DNA from: JAWKIW01 sp046331175
Lineage (GTDB): Bacteria > Actinomycetota > Acidimicrobiia > Acidimicrobiales > Acidimicrobilacustridaceae
Length of the DNA stretch: 64,000 bases
Reading direction: 5' to 3'
Assembly: GCA_046331175.1 (NCBI GenBank)
Contig: JAXLRI010000016.1
Span: 1 to 64,000, forward strand
Position numbers and translations under genes: made by a program. Below the pieces are notes generated by a model. It was not told the DNA's origin and did no database searches. It saw only the letters and a list, made by a program, of their open reading frames with translations. Shown here piece after piece: positions 1 through 8,369 of the stretch (position 1 is the first letter of the stretch; each line of letters starts with the position of its first letter).

Positions 1-1
1 C

Positions 2-370
2 CTGGCCCGGGCCGGCCGCGTCGAGGCGACCGCCGACCTGCTGGCCCTGGTGGCCGAGCGATCCTCCCGTGACGACGAGGAGGCCACGACGATCTGGCGC
101 CCGATCGGCGAGCCGGTCGTCCGGGCGTGCGCCGCCCACGGCCGCGGCGACCTCGACGGCGCCGCCGCCCTGCTCGACCCCGTCATGGGCTCGTTCACGG
201 CAATCGGCGGCAGCGACGCCCAGGACGACCTCTTCCGCCTGGCCTACCTGACGGCACTGGCCGGCGCCGGCCGCGACGCCGACGCCCGCGCCTGGTGGAC
301 CGAGATGACCGCCTTCAAGGCACCGTCGCCCCTCGACGGCCGCCTCGAGGAGCGCCTCACCTCGGCCTGA
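2..370 (+). CDS. TTC38-like tetratricopeptide protein, C-terminal part
   Basis: Only the last 122 codons lie in the window; the frame is open to base 2 and the gene starts upstream. The visible part is an alpha-helical, Ala/Leu/Arg-rich protein with the segment IGGSDAQDDLFRLAYLTAL, which resembles the 'GGS-AQ-D-F' segment near the C terminus of TTC38-family TPR proteins. A GTG at 50 could be mistaken for a start, but in-frame coding with the same composition continues upstream of it. Function of the bacterial family is not known to me. The next gene (dabA) is convergent, ending 22 bases away. Assignment to TTC38 is a family-resemblance inference; that a real gene ends here is well supported. 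Confidence 0.6.
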   Translation: MARAGRVEATADLLALVAERSSRDDEEATTIWRPIGEPVVRACAAHGRGDLDGAAALLDPVMGSFTAIGGSDAQDDLFRLAYLTALAGAGRDADARAWWTEMTAFKAPSPLDGRLEERLTSA

Positions 371-392
371 GCCCGCCGGGCCGGGCGCCGGC

Positions 393-2972
393 TCAGGCCG
401 CCATCGGGGTCGTGTCGGCCAGCTCCCGGATCCACCGGCCCTCACCGACGTAGCGGTGGACGATCCGGCCGGAGTCGTCCATGGCCAGCAGGTGCAGCCA
501 GCCGTTGTCGTAGAGGGCCCGGATCTCAGGGTGGTCGGCCAGCACGCCGTCGAGGGCGTCGATCGGCGCCTCCACCACCACGGAAAGGTGGACGGGGTCG
601 TGCTGCCAGGTGGTGCCGTCGTGCACGGACTGCCAGGGCAGGCCCGACCGCAGGTCGCCGCCGTTGCCCTCGAGCACGCCCACGCTGCCGACGACGTTGT
701 GGATCACCTTGTTCCCCGAGCCGAGCCGCTCGTTGTCGAGCGTGGAGGCGCAGTACTGGAGGCTGATCCAGCTGGCGACCACGACCGGCGCGGTGAGGAT
801 CGTCTCGAGCACGCCGAACCCGTCGTCGGCCTGCCAGTCGTAGGAGTGCAGGAAGGCCCGGCCCCCGAGGTCGAGGCTCCGGGTGCGCGACCGCGGGGCG
901 GCGACGAAGGCGCGGCAGCCGGCCAGGCCCCACTCCGGGCGCACCTGCGCCCAGTCGGTGCTGCGGCGGCGAACCAGCGCGTCGACCTGGTCGGGCGTGG
1001 CGTCGTCGGTGGCGATGCCGAGCCGGCCGGCTCGCTCGGCCCGGGCCCGGCGACCGGCCTCGGCGAGGTCGGCGACCAGGGCGGCCAAAGTCGCTCGGTG
1101 CGCGGCGGGCACCTGGTCGAGGTCGAACAGGCGCACGTCGTCGGTGGTGGTGTCGTGGAGGGCGGCGACGAAGGTCGTGTCGTCGGGGATGGCGATGCCG
1201 CGATCGGCCAGCGCCGCCCGCACGGCGGGGTCGGCGAGGATGGCCGCCGCCACCCGGGCGTTCACGTCGCCGGCGTGGCCGCCGCAGGCGCCGCAGTCGA
1301 GGCCGCTGGCGTAGGGGTTGTTCACCGTGGTCGACCCGTGGCCGGTGAAGACCACGAGGGGGGCGAAGCCCGACGTGAGCGACATGCCCCGCAGGGCTCC
1401 CTCGGCCATGTCGATGCGCACGTCGAGCGGCAGGCCGTCGGCGACCGACGGCACCGGGTCGAGGCTCGGGCCCCGACCCGCCGCCTGCTCGTGGTCGAGC
1501 CCCTCCACCGCCGGCGAGGGCACGGGGTGGGCGCGGCCGAAGCCGTCGCGGAACAGCTTCGGCAGGTAGGCGAGGCCGACCGGGCCGACGAAGCTGAAGC
1601 AGGAGATGGCGCCCATCTTGAACGACTTCCAGGCCCGGCGGCGGTGGTGGGTGCGGCGGCGGCGATCGGCGGCCGCTTCGGTGGCTCCGGCGCCGGGCAC
1701 GGTCTCGGCCACGGCGTGGCCGGGGGCGAGCAGGACCGGGCACTGGGCGGTGCCGTGCTCGTGGGCGAGCGGCACCACCTCGATGGGCAGGCCGAAGAAG
1801 CCGGCGAAGCCGAGCGTGTCGACGTCGGCGGCGACCGCCTCGAGGTGGCGGCGCAGGACCTCGCTGCGCACGTCGATGCAGAACACCAGCTGGGCCCGAG
1901 GACGATCTGGCGTCGGGGTCGTGCCGTCGCCGCGGCGCGACTCGCTCGGCGAGGTGGCCGCCAGACCGGCGACGAGCCGGCGGCTGGCGGCGAGGTCGTA
2001 GGCGGCGTGCAGGACCAGGCGACGTCCGAGGGCGGTGTCAGGGGCGGCCCCATCCGACCCCGGGGCGAGGTCGGCGGCGACCCGCTCCCACTCGGCCGGC
2101 ACCGGCGTCGACGCCAACGCCTCGAGCAGCCCGGCCTCCCAGGCGAGGAGCACGGCGAGGAAGCCGGCCGAGGGGTCGGCCCCGACGTCGTCGCCGGGGG
2201 AGGCCGGCGGCCGGCAGGCGACGAATGCGGCCCAGCCACCCATGCGGCGCAGCGCGGCGTGGAGGTACCGGTCGAGGGACCGCTCGGGCACGCCGATGCG
2301 GGCCAGCGCCACCTGGGCCGCCGCGACCGGGTCGTCGGGCAGCGCGCGCACGAAGGCCCGGAAGCCCCGCAGGCCCATGATCTCGGGGGTGCGGTCGATC
2401 GAGGCCTCGGCCTTCCAGGAGGCGAACAGCGAGAGGCGGGGGTCGACCGAACGCCACGACGCCTGGCCGTCGTCGTGGTGGGCGGCGGCCCAGGCCGACA
2501 CCCGATCGGTGCGCAGCCGCGACCAGTCCCGACCCGTCACGCGGGAGGCCACGTCAGCGACCGTGGGCACCGGGTCGTCGGCCTCGCGCTCGGGGTCGCG
2601 GCGGGCCTGCTCGACGAGGCGCACGGCGTCCACCCCCGGCGTCGGGGTCGGCCAGGCGGCGAGCGCCTCGGCCACGTCGGCCAGGGCCAGCCGCCCGTCG
2701 GACAGGGCCTCCAGGTAGAACGACGCCGGCATCGTCGCCCAGCCCCCGCCGACCCGCTCCAGCTCGGCCATGGCGGCCCGGGCCGGCCGGTCGACCAGGC
2801 CGAGGTAGGGGTTCACCGCCACGAAGTCCTCGAGCGGCCACAGCGGGGCCACCAGCGCGGTGGCCGTGCGCAGCGCCTGCTCGACGCGATCCCGGTCGAG
2901 GGCCGCCGGCCGGAAGGCGGGGGTGGCCACGCCGGCGACGGCGAGCGGACGGGTGCGGGGCATGAGGTCCAT
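393..2972 (-). CDS. dabA: DabA, inorganic carbon transporter subunit (DUF2309)
   Basis: This 859-residue protein belongs to the UPF0753/DUF2309 family, now known as DabA, the peripheral subunit of DAB complexes that accumulate bicarbonate. DabA has a beta-carbonic-anhydrase-like zinc site. The expected ligands are visible: C365 and D367 in VFCIDVRSE, H545 in FTGHGSTTV and C560 in GLDCGACGG. The 15-residue spacing between the last two equals that of the characterised Halothiobacillus protein (H524, C539). The membrane partner DabB lies 62 bases upstream in the same orientation, so the pair is complete. Length is normal for the family. Established for the family: energy-coupled inorganic carbon uptake. 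Inferred: the same role here, perhaps to feed carboxylases in a heterotroph. It is last in an inhA-dabB-dabA operon. Confidence 0.93.
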   Translation of the reverse strand: MDLMPRTRPLAVAGVATPAFRPAALDRDRVEQALRTATALVAPLWPLEDFVAVNPYLGLVDRPARAAMAELERVGGGWATMPASFYLEALSDGRLALADVAEALAAWPTPTPGVDAVRLVEQARRDPEREADDPVPTVADVASRVTGRDWSRLRTDRVSAWAAAHHDDGQASWRSVDPRLSLFASWKAEASIDRTPEIMGLRGFRAFVRALPDDPVAAAQVALARIGVPERSLDRYLHAALRRMGGWAAFVACRPPASPGDDVGADPSAGFLAVLLAWEAGLLEALASTPVPAEWERVAADLAPGSDGAAPDTALGRRLVLHAAYDLAASRRLVAGLAATSPSESRRGDGTTPTPDRPRAQLVFCIDVRSEVLRRHLEAVAADVDTLGFAGFFGLPIEVVPLAHEHGTAQCPVLLAPGHAVAETVPGAGATEAAADRRRRTHHRRRAWKSFKMGAISCFSFVGPVGLAYLPKLFRDGFGRAHPVPSPAVEGLDHEQAAGRGPSLDPVPSVADGLPLDVRIDMAEGALRGMSLTSGFAPLVVFTGHGSTTVNNPYASGLDCGACGGHAGDVNARVAAAILADPAVRAALADRGIAIPDDTTFVAALHDTTTDDVRLFDLDQVPAAHRATLAALVADLAEAGRRARAERAGRLGIATDDATPDQVDALVRRRSTDWAQVRPEWGLAGCRAFVAAPRSRTRSLDLGGRAFLHSYDWQADDGFGVLETILTAPVVVASWISLQYCASTLDNERLGSGNKVIHNVVGSVGVLEGNGGDLRSGLPWQSVHDGTTWQHDPVHLSVVVEAPIDALDGVLADHPEIRALYDNGWLHLLAMDDSGRIVHRYVGEGRWIRELADTTPMAA

Positions 2973-3034
2973 CAGGGCTCCAGGCGGTGGGGTGGGTCGC
3001 GGTCGAGGTGCGGAGAGCAGGTGTCAGGAGACGA

Positions 3035-4627
3035 TCAGGGGCGGGCGCCGGCCCGGTCGGGCAGGCGGAGGGCGCCGACCAGGCGGTCGAGCACGGCGCC
3101 GGCGTAGAGGCCGTTGCGCAGGTGCACGGCCAGGGCCCGCCGGCGAGGCCCGGAGGGGCGGGCCGGCTCGACGATCTGCAGACCGATGACGACGGCCATC
3201 ACCGTGATGACGGCCGCCACGATGGCGACCAGCGCCGCCGGTCGGGCCACCTCCTCGGGCAGCGTCGAGGCCAGCAGGTGGTGGGCGCCGGCCTCGAGGG
3301 TGAAGAAGGCGGCGGTCACGCCGGCGGCCATGCCGGCCACCCGCAGGACGTCCCGGCCCCGACCGTAGGCGTCGACCGCCGGGGCCATCAGCTGGGTGGT
3401 GCCGAGCACGAGCATGGCGCCCATCGCCACGAGCATCGGATCGGCGAGCACGTCCACCCGCCACACCCAGGCGAAGGCGGCGAACACGCCCGCCGCGACC
3501 AGCAGCGAGGCCACGATGCGGGCCGGGCTCCCGAGGCGGCGCGGCACGCGCACCCCGGCCGTGCGGGCCTCGTCGACGACGCTGCCCGACGAGAGGAAGG
3601 CGTGGGCCTTGTAGAAGGAGTGCGCCACCAGGTGCAGCAGGGCGGCGGGGTACAGGCCCATGCCGCAGACAAAGAGCATGAAGCCCATGTGGGCGACGCT
3701 CGAGTAGGCCAGCCCCGCCTTCACCGACGGCTGCGACAGCAGTGCCACCGAGGCGAGCACCGCGGTCGCCCCGCCGACGACGAGGAGCAGGGCGCCGGCC
3801 GACGGCGTGCCGTCGACCACGAAGGCCATGCGCAGGACCAGGAAGGGACCGGCGTTGAGGATGCCGGCGTGCAGCAGGGCCGACACCGGCGTGGGCGACT
3901 CCATCACCTCGATCAGCCAGCTGTGCGTGGGCATCTGCGCCGACTTCACCAGGGCGGCCACGGCGAGGGACACGGCCGCGAGGACGAGCAGGGCCGGGAC
4001 GTCGGCGCCGGCCACCGCGGCAGCGGCCCGATCGAAGACCGTGCCGAGGTCGCCCGTGCCGGCGAAGGCGTAGAGGGCGACGCAGGCCCCGACCAGGAAC
4101 ACGTCGGCGATGCGGGCCGTCACGAACTTCTTGCGAGCGGCGATCCGGGCTCGGGGCCGGTCGCCGTAGAAGAGCAGCAGGTGGTGCAGGGCCAGGCTGG
4201 TGAGCACCCAGCCGGCGGCAAGCTGGGCCAGGTTGCCCGCCAGCACCAGCACCTCGACGGCAGCGACGGTGGCGGCCAGGGCGCCGAGGAACCGGCCGTG
4301 GCCCGGGTCGCCGTCGAGGTAGGAGACCGAGTAGCGCACGATCACCACGGCCAGCAGGGCGACCATCACGAACATGGCGATGCTGAGCCCGTCCAGGCGC
4401 ACGGCCAAGCCGAGGCCGGCGGCGCCGAGCGTGGGCGACGTCGTCGTGCCGGCCACCGCGGTGGTGGCCGCCGCCGCGACGGCCACGGCGACACCGGACC
4501 AGGTGGCGACCGTGGCCAGGCGGATGACGCCGGCGGGGTGGACCCCAGGGCGGCGGCTGGCCGCGACGGTCACGCCGACGAGCAGGGCCGGGGCGAGCAG
4601 GACGAGCAGGGCGAGGGGGGTGGTCAT
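3035..4627 (-). CDS. dabB: DabB, membrane subunit of DAB inorganic carbon transporter (NuoL-like)
   Basis: A 530-residue polytopic membrane protein of the proton-conducting NuoL/MrpA family. It carries family signatures such as FLGALAATVAAVEVLVLAGN, a lysine-containing helix around LVKSAQMPTHSWL and the SALLHAGILNAGPFL helix. No other complex I genes are nearby, and the gene sits directly before dabA, which identifies it as DabB rather than a respiratory subunit. The ATG at 4627 begins MTTPLALLVLLAPALL, immediately a membrane helix. The reading frame is open further upstream, but that part runs through the preceding enoyl reductase gene in another frame and is spurious. The start lies 11 bases after the upstream stop, so it is likely co-transcribed and coupled. 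DabB is thought to conduct cations to power DabA. Confidence 0.9.
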   Translation of the reverse strand: MTTPLALLVLLAPALLVGVTVAASRRPGVHPAGVIRLATVATWSGVAVAVAAAATTAVAGTTTSPTLGAAGLGLAVRLDGLSIAMFVMVALLAVVIVRYSVSYLDGDPGHGRFLGALAATVAAVEVLVLAGNLAQLAAGWVLTSLALHHLLLFYGDRPRARIAARKKFVTARIADVFLVGACVALYAFAGTGDLGTVFDRAAAAVAGADVPALLVLAAVSLAVAALVKSAQMPTHSWLIEVMESPTPVSALLHAGILNAGPFLVLRMAFVVDGTPSAGALLLVVGGATAVLASVALLSQPSVKAGLAYSSVAHMGFMLFVCGMGLYPAALLHLVAHSFYKAHAFLSSGSVVDEARTAGVRVPRRLGSPARIVASLLVAAGVFAAFAWVWRVDVLADPMLVAMGAMLVLGTTQLMAPAVDAYGRGRDVLRVAGMAAGVTAAFFTLEAGAHHLLASTLPEEVARPAALVAIVAAVITVMAVVIGLQIVEPARPSGPRRRALAVHLRNGLYAGAVLDRLVGALRLPDRAGARP

Positions 4628-4638
4628 CGTCGTGGCCC

Positions 4639-5505
4639 TCAGCCCGCCACGGCCGCAGGGGCGGACTCGGAGGCGGACGGGCGAGCGGCGCCGGCCCCCG
4701 CCGCCAGCGGCCGATCGCCGGCGGCGACCGACTCGGGCTGGCGGAGGTCGGCGGCCATGGCGTGGAAGCCACCGTCGACGTGGAGGACCTCGCCGCTGAT
4801 GGCGCGGGCCAGGTCGGACAGCAGGAAGCAGGCGGCGTCGGCGACCGGCTCGGGGTCGGTGGGCTCCCAGGGCAGCGGCGACTGGCGGTCCCAGGCGTCG
4901 AGCAGGCGGTCGAAGCCGGGGATGGCGCTGGCGGCCCGGGTGACGAGCGGGCCGGCGGCGACGAGGTTGCTGCGGATGCCGGCCGGCCCCAGGTCGCGGG
5001 CCACGTAGCGGCTGGCCGCCTCGAGGGCGGCCTTGCACACGCCCATCCAGTTGTAGGTGGGCCAGGCCGCGGACGGGTCGAAGTCGAGGCCGACCACGCT
5101 GCCCCCGCTCGGCGGGGCCAGGTGGGCGACGAGGGCGGCCAGCGAGGCGTACGACGTCACGCTGGTGTGGAAGGCCAGGTTCAGGCCGTCGGGCCGGAAG
5201 GACAAGAAGTCGCCGTCGAGGGCGTCCTGGGGTGCGTAGGCGACGGCGTGGACGGCGCCGTCGAGCCGCCCCCAGCGCCGCCGCAGGTCGGCCTCGACCG
5301 ACGCCCAGCCGGCGGGGTCGTTCACGTCGAGGGTCAGCACGTCGCACGCCAGCAGCTCCGCGGCCGCCTCGGCCCGCTCGAGGTCCCGGGGCGGCGCCGA
5401 CAGCGCCACGTGCGCGCCCAGGGCCCGGGCCCGGCGGGCGATCGCGAAGGCGATGCTGTCGGCGTTCACCACCCCGGTGATCAGCAGCGTCTTGTCGTCG
5501 AGCAT
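4639..5505 (-). CDS. fabI: enoyl-[acyl-carrier-protein] reductase, FabI/InhA type
   Basis: A 288-residue NADH-dependent enoyl-ACP reductase of the SDR superfamily, which catalyses the last reduction of each fatty acid elongation cycle. It closely resembles mycobacterial InhA: LLITGVVNADSIAFAIA at the nucleotide site, GLDFDPSAAWPTYNWM around catalytic Y151, K158 seven residues later (Y158/K165 in InhA), and GIRSNLVAAGPL after it. About 25 extra Ala/Pro/Ser-rich residues follow the usual C terminus. The ATG at 5505 has a strong GGAGGGAG ribosome site. A longer frame reaching 5571 begins upstream of the predicted transcription start and is rejected. It is first in an operon with dabB and dabA, an unusual pairing of fatty acid synthesis with inorganic carbon uptake. 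Confidence 0.9.
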   Translation of the reverse strand: MLDDKTLLITGVVNADSIAFAIARRARALGAHVALSAPPRDLERAEAAAELLACDVLTLDVNDPAGWASVEADLRRRWGRLDGAVHAVAYAPQDALDGDFLSFRPDGLNLAFHTSVTSYASLAALVAHLAPPSGGSVVGLDFDPSAAWPTYNWMGVCKAALEAASRYVARDLGPAGIRSNLVAAGPLVTRAASAIPGFDRLLDAWDRQSPLPWEPTDPEPVADAACFLLSDLARAISGEVLHVDGGFHAMAADLRQPESVAAGDRPLAAGAGAARPSASESAPAAVAG

Positions 5506-5542
5506 CGGATGTCTCCCTCCTCCGGCGCACCGGTTCGGGGTC

Positions 5543-5571
5543 AACATACGCACTCTGTTACCCGAAAGCAA
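5543..5571 (-). promoter_or_regulatory. sigma-70-type promoter of the fabI-dabB-dabA operon
   Basis: Read on the minus strand, TTGCTT (5571-5566) is followed after exactly 17 bases by TATGTT (5548-5543), in an unusually AT-rich spacer. Initiation would fall near 5536, giving a leader of about 30 bases before the GGAGGGAG site and the ATG at 5505. This is the clearest -35/-10 pair in the window. Confidence 0.65.
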
Positions 5572-5592
5572 GTTCCGGTATTTGATTTCTAT

Positions 5593-6609
5593 CTAAGGGG
5601 TGGTGACGGCTGCCCCGCCATCCGGCGACCGCGGGCCGTGGCGGGCGACGAGGGCGGCGCCGATCTGGGCCAGCTCGACGGTGACCTCGGCCGGCCCGGT
5701 CACCTCCAGGTGGGCCACCCAGCCGGACAGCTCGCCGGCCAGCGGCCGCGGGTGGGGGCCGGCCACCTCGACCTCCAGCCGACCGTCGGGGCCGGGTGGC
5801 CCCAGCCGCAGGCGGCGTCCGAAGAAGCCGCGCACCATGCCCACCGACTCGGGGAGCAGCCACCCGTGGGCGACGACGGTCATCCAGCGCTCGTCCATGG
5901 CGGCGAGCAGCTCCTGCCAGGCGCGGTGCAGGTCGAAGCCCTCGGGGCGCACGACGGCGGCGCCGGTGGGCTCGATCTGGCGGATGCGGTCGACGCGGAA
6001 GGTGCGCAACCCGGCCTCGGTGTCGGCGAGGACGTACCAGTGGCGGCCCTTGGCGGCCAGGCCGAGTGGGTGGATCGTTCGCTCGCTGTCCTGGCCGTCG
6101 CGGGCCGTGTAGTGCAGGCGCAGCTGCTCGGCGGCGACCACGGCGTGCTGCACGGCGTCGAGCAGCGGGGGGGCCGGCGGCTCGTCGCCGGGTGCCCCGG
6201 GCGCGCCCGCACCCCCGCCCCGTCCCCACCAGCCCACCCGGTCGACCAGCACGTTGGCCGCCGTGGCCTCGGCCTGGAGGCGGAGCGGTTCGGGGAGGGC
6301 GCCGAGCAGCTTGCGCACCGCCGCCTTGGCCTGCGGCGTGGCCGGCGATGTGGGGCCGAGCACCAGGAAGAGCGCCCGGGTCTCGGCCGCCGTCAGCCCG
6401 GTCAGGTCGGTGCGAGCACCACCGATCAGCTCCCAGCCCCCGCCGCGGCCCTGGCGGGAGTAGACGGGCACGCCGCTGATGGCCAGCGCTTCGAGGTCGC
6501 GTCGGGCGGTGCGCTCGGAGACCTCCAGCTCGTCGGCGACCTCGGCTGCCGTCACCCGCCCGCGGGCTTGGAGCAGCAGGAGGACGGCGAGGAGGCGGTC
6601 GGCGCGCAC
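5593..6609 (-). CDS. WYL-domain transcriptional regulator (YafY family)
   Basis: A 338-residue DNA-binding regulator. Residues 1-60 form a DeoR/HTH_11-type winged helix (RADRLLAVLLLLQARGRVTA, then ADELEVSERTARRDLEAL). The middle holds a WYL domain, seen as HPLGLAAKGRHWYVLADTE followed by TFRVDRI, where WYL-type proteins sense ligands. The C-terminal ~100 residues match the WCX dimerisation extension. The start is taken as GTG 6609; the longer frame upstream of it overlaps the divergent gene and is low-complexity Arg/Trp. Such regulators often sit beside the DinB or maleylpyruvate-isomerase-like gene they control, as here at 6672. Ligand unknown. The stop at 5593 lies just upstream of the fabI promoter. 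Confidence 0.85.
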   Translation of the reverse strand: MRADRLLAVLLLLQARGRVTAAEVADELEVSERTARRDLEALAISGVPVYSRQGRGGGWELIGGARTDLTGLTAAETRALFLVLGPTSPATPQAKAAVRKLLGALPEPLRLQAEATAANVLVDRVGWWGRGGGAGAPGAPGDEPPAPPLLDAVQHAVVAAEQLRLHYTARDGQDSERTIHPLGLAAKGRHWYVLADTEAGLRTFRVDRIRQIEPTGAAVVRPEGFDLHRAWQELLAAMDERWMTVVAHGWLLPESVGMVRGFFGRRLRLGPPGPDGRLEVEVAGPHPRPLAGELSGWVAHLEVTGPAEVTVELAQIGAALVARHGPRSPDGGAAVTTP

Positions 6610-6628
6610 ACACCCAGGATCGCACGGA

Positions 6629-6651
6629 AACCGGTCAGGAGATGGCCGGTT
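6629..6651. promoter_or_regulatory. candidate operator between WYL regulator and DinB-like gene
   Basis: A perfect 6-base inverted repeat, AACCGG (6629-6634) and CCGGTT (6646-6651) with an 11-base spacer, lies in the 62-base divergent spacer. Centre-to-centre spacing of about 17 bases suits a dimeric regulator on one DNA face. Binding by the adjacent WYL protein is inference. Confidence 0.4.
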
Positions 6652-6671
6652 CTCCACGCGAAGGTGCGGCC

Positions 6672-7331
6672 ATGACCACGACCAACACCACCGAGCCCAC
6701 CACCGACGCCACGCTGGCCGACGACGATCCCCGCCGGCTCTTCGCCATCGCCACCGCCGCCACCCGCGGCGTCGTCGAGCAGGTGCGCCCCGACCAGCTC
6801 GAGGCACCCACGCCCTGCACCGACTTCGACGTGCGCGAGCTCCTGGGCCACCTCCTCTTCGTCCTCGACCGGGTCGACGTGATGGGCCAGGGCCGCGACC
6901 CCATGACCACCCCCGAGATCACCCCGCCCGCCGACGACGCCTGGGTGCCCGCCTTCGCCGAGGCGGCCCACCGCGTCCAGGACACCTGGAGCCGACCCGG
7001 CGTGCTCGAGATCCCGGTGGCCCTGCCGTGGGCCCAGGGCACCGCCGGCGAGATGCTGCTCGGCTACCTCAACGAGCTGACCGTGCACACCTGGGACCTC
7101 GCCGCCGCCACCGGCGTCCCGGTCGACTGGGACGACGACGTCATCGCCGCTGCCCAGGGCGCCATCTCCTCGATGCTCCCGCCCGAGGGCCGACTGGCCA
7201 TGTTCGAGGCCATGCAGGCCGACGCCCCGCCGGAGGCCCGCTTCTCGCCGCCCTTCGCCGAGCGCGTCGAGGTGGACGCCGACGCCGCCCCGATCGAGCG
7301 CCTCGTCGCCTACAACGGCCGTCGCCCCTGA
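6672..7331 (+). CDS. TIGR03086-type DinB/maleylpyruvate isomerase-like metal-binding protein
   Basis: A 219-residue protein of the mycothiol-dependent maleylpyruvate isomerase / DinB superfamily, a four-helix bundle that normally binds a divalent metal through histidines. The signature TPCTDFDVRELLGHLLFVLD with its conserved His, and the later LNELTVHTWDLAAATG with a second His, are both present; these match TIGR03086 proteins. The ATG at 6672 has an AAGGTG site upstream; an ATG at 6642 lies inside the inverted repeat and is less likely. Substrate unknown; family members act in thiol-dependent detoxification. Divergent from the WYL regulator, which probably controls it. Confidence 0.8.
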   Translation: MTTTNTTEPTTDATLADDDPRRLFAIATAATRGVVEQVRPDQLEAPTPCTDFDVRELLGHLLFVLDRVDVMGQGRDPMTTPEITPPADDAWVPAFAEAAHRVQDTWSRPGVLEIPVALPWAQGTAGEMLLGYLNELTVHTWDLAAATGVPVDWDDDVIAAAQGAISSMLPPEGRLAMFEAMQADAPPEARFSPPFAERVEVDADAAPIERLVAYNGRRP

Positions 7332-7511
7332 TCTCGGGCCGGCGGCGCCGGGACGCGGGAGGTCCCCGCCGCCCACGGTGTCCCGCACGACACGACGACC
7401 GGATCGGCGACTCCCGTCGCCGGTCCGGTCGGCGGCGCGTCCCCGGGGTGCGAGCATGGGGCGGACCGCTCGCCGTGTCCCGATCCCGGGGCCCGAACCC
7501 GGAGGGCCACC

Positions 7512-8285
7512 GTGGCCGACCGCTTCACCGACCGCACCGCCATCGTCACCGGGGCCGGGTCCGGCATCGGCCTGGAGGTCGCCCGCCGCATCGTCCGCGA
7601 GGGCGGCCGCGTGGTCGCCGCCGACGTGTCCGCCGAGCGCATCGACGCGCTGGTCGACGAGCTGGGTGGCTCGACCGGGCCCGGCGGGGCCTTCGCCGCC
7701 GGGCCGATCGCCGGCGTGGTCGGCGACATCGCCACCCAGGCCGACGTCGACCGCATCGTCGACGCCGCCGGCGACCGCATCGACGTCCTGGCCAACGTGG
7801 CCGGCATCATGGACGGCTTCCTCCCCGTGCACGAGATGGACGACGAGACGTGGGACCGGTTGCTCGCCGTCAACCTCACCGCACCCATGCGGCTCACCCG
7901 GGCGGTCCTCCCGGCGATGCTGGCCGCGGGCCGGGGCAGCATCGTCAACGTCGGCTCGGAGGCGTCGCTGAAGGCGGGCGGCAGCGGGGCCGCCTACACC
8001 TCGTCGAAGCACGGGCTGATCGGCCTGACCCGCTCCACCGCCGTCTTCTACGGCGAGCACGGCATCCGCTGCAACGCGCTGTGCCCCGGGGCGGTGGTCA
8101 CCAACATCGAGGCCGACACCCGCTCCGAGTTCGGCCGGCTGGTGGTCGAGCGCCACCTCGGCAGCGCCATGTCCTACGCCATGCCCGACGCCGTCGCCGC
8201 CGCCGTGTGCTGGCTGGCCAGCGACGACGCCGCCAACGTCAACGGCACGGTGATGACCTCCGACGGCGGCTGGTCTGCCACCTGA
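7512..8285 (+). CDS. SDR family oxidoreductase
   Basis: A 257-residue classical short-chain dehydrogenase/reductase. Visible motifs are TGAGSGIG for the dinucleotide (residues about 14-21), NVAG in beta-4, the catalytic Ser in VNVGSEAS and the YTSSK catalytic pair, followed by the PGAVVTNIE loop. The C-terminal SDGGWSAT is typical of 3-oxoacyl-ACP reductase-like members. The acidic Asp in VVAADVS at the end of beta-2 suggests NAD(H) preference. GTG 7512 is preceded by GGAGGG with 5-base spacing. Substrate cannot be read from sequence, and neighbours are unrelated, so it is probably monocistronic. The 180 bases upstream hold nothing else I recognise. Confidence 0.88.
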   Translation: MADRFTDRTAIVTGAGSGIGLEVARRIVREGGRVVAADVSAERIDALVDELGGSTGPGGAFAAGPIAGVVGDIATQADVDRIVDAAGDRIDVLANVAGIMDGFLPVHEMDDETWDRLLAVNLTAPMRLTRAVLPAMLAAGRGSIVNVGSEASLKAGGSGAAYTSSKHGLIGLTRSTAVFYGEHGIRCNALCPGAVVTNIEADTRSEFGRLVVERHLGSAMSYAMPDAVAAAVCWLASDDAANVNGTVMTSDGGWSAT

Positions 8286-8357
8286 GCGAGCGCGACCCCG
8301 GCCGGCTCCCTGCGACCACCCGCCGGCGCATCGGGGTTCGAGTCGTGGCCCCGGCCC

Positions 8358-8363
8358 TAGCCT
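8358..8363 (+). promoter_or_regulatory. -10 element (TAGCCT) for leaderless esterase gene
   Basis: TAGCCT ends 6 bases before the ATG at 8370, so transcription would begin at the start codon itself. No Shine-Dalgarno is present. No convincing -35 is seen. Confidence 0.5.
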
Positions 8364-8369
8364 CGCAGC

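Noticed and set aside
456..3107. Long open frame on the plus strand opposite dabA
   Set aside because: GC-rich shadow; low-complexity Gly/Arg/Val product; the minus-strand frame has clear DabA motifs.
3035..4627. NADH dehydrogenase subunit L (respiratory complex I)
   Set aside because: No other nuo genes and immediate adjacency to dabA indicate DabB.
8331..8345. GGTTCGAGTC resembles a tRNA T-loop
   Set aside because: No acceptor or anticodon stem pairs can be built around it; it lies in the promoter of the esterase gene.
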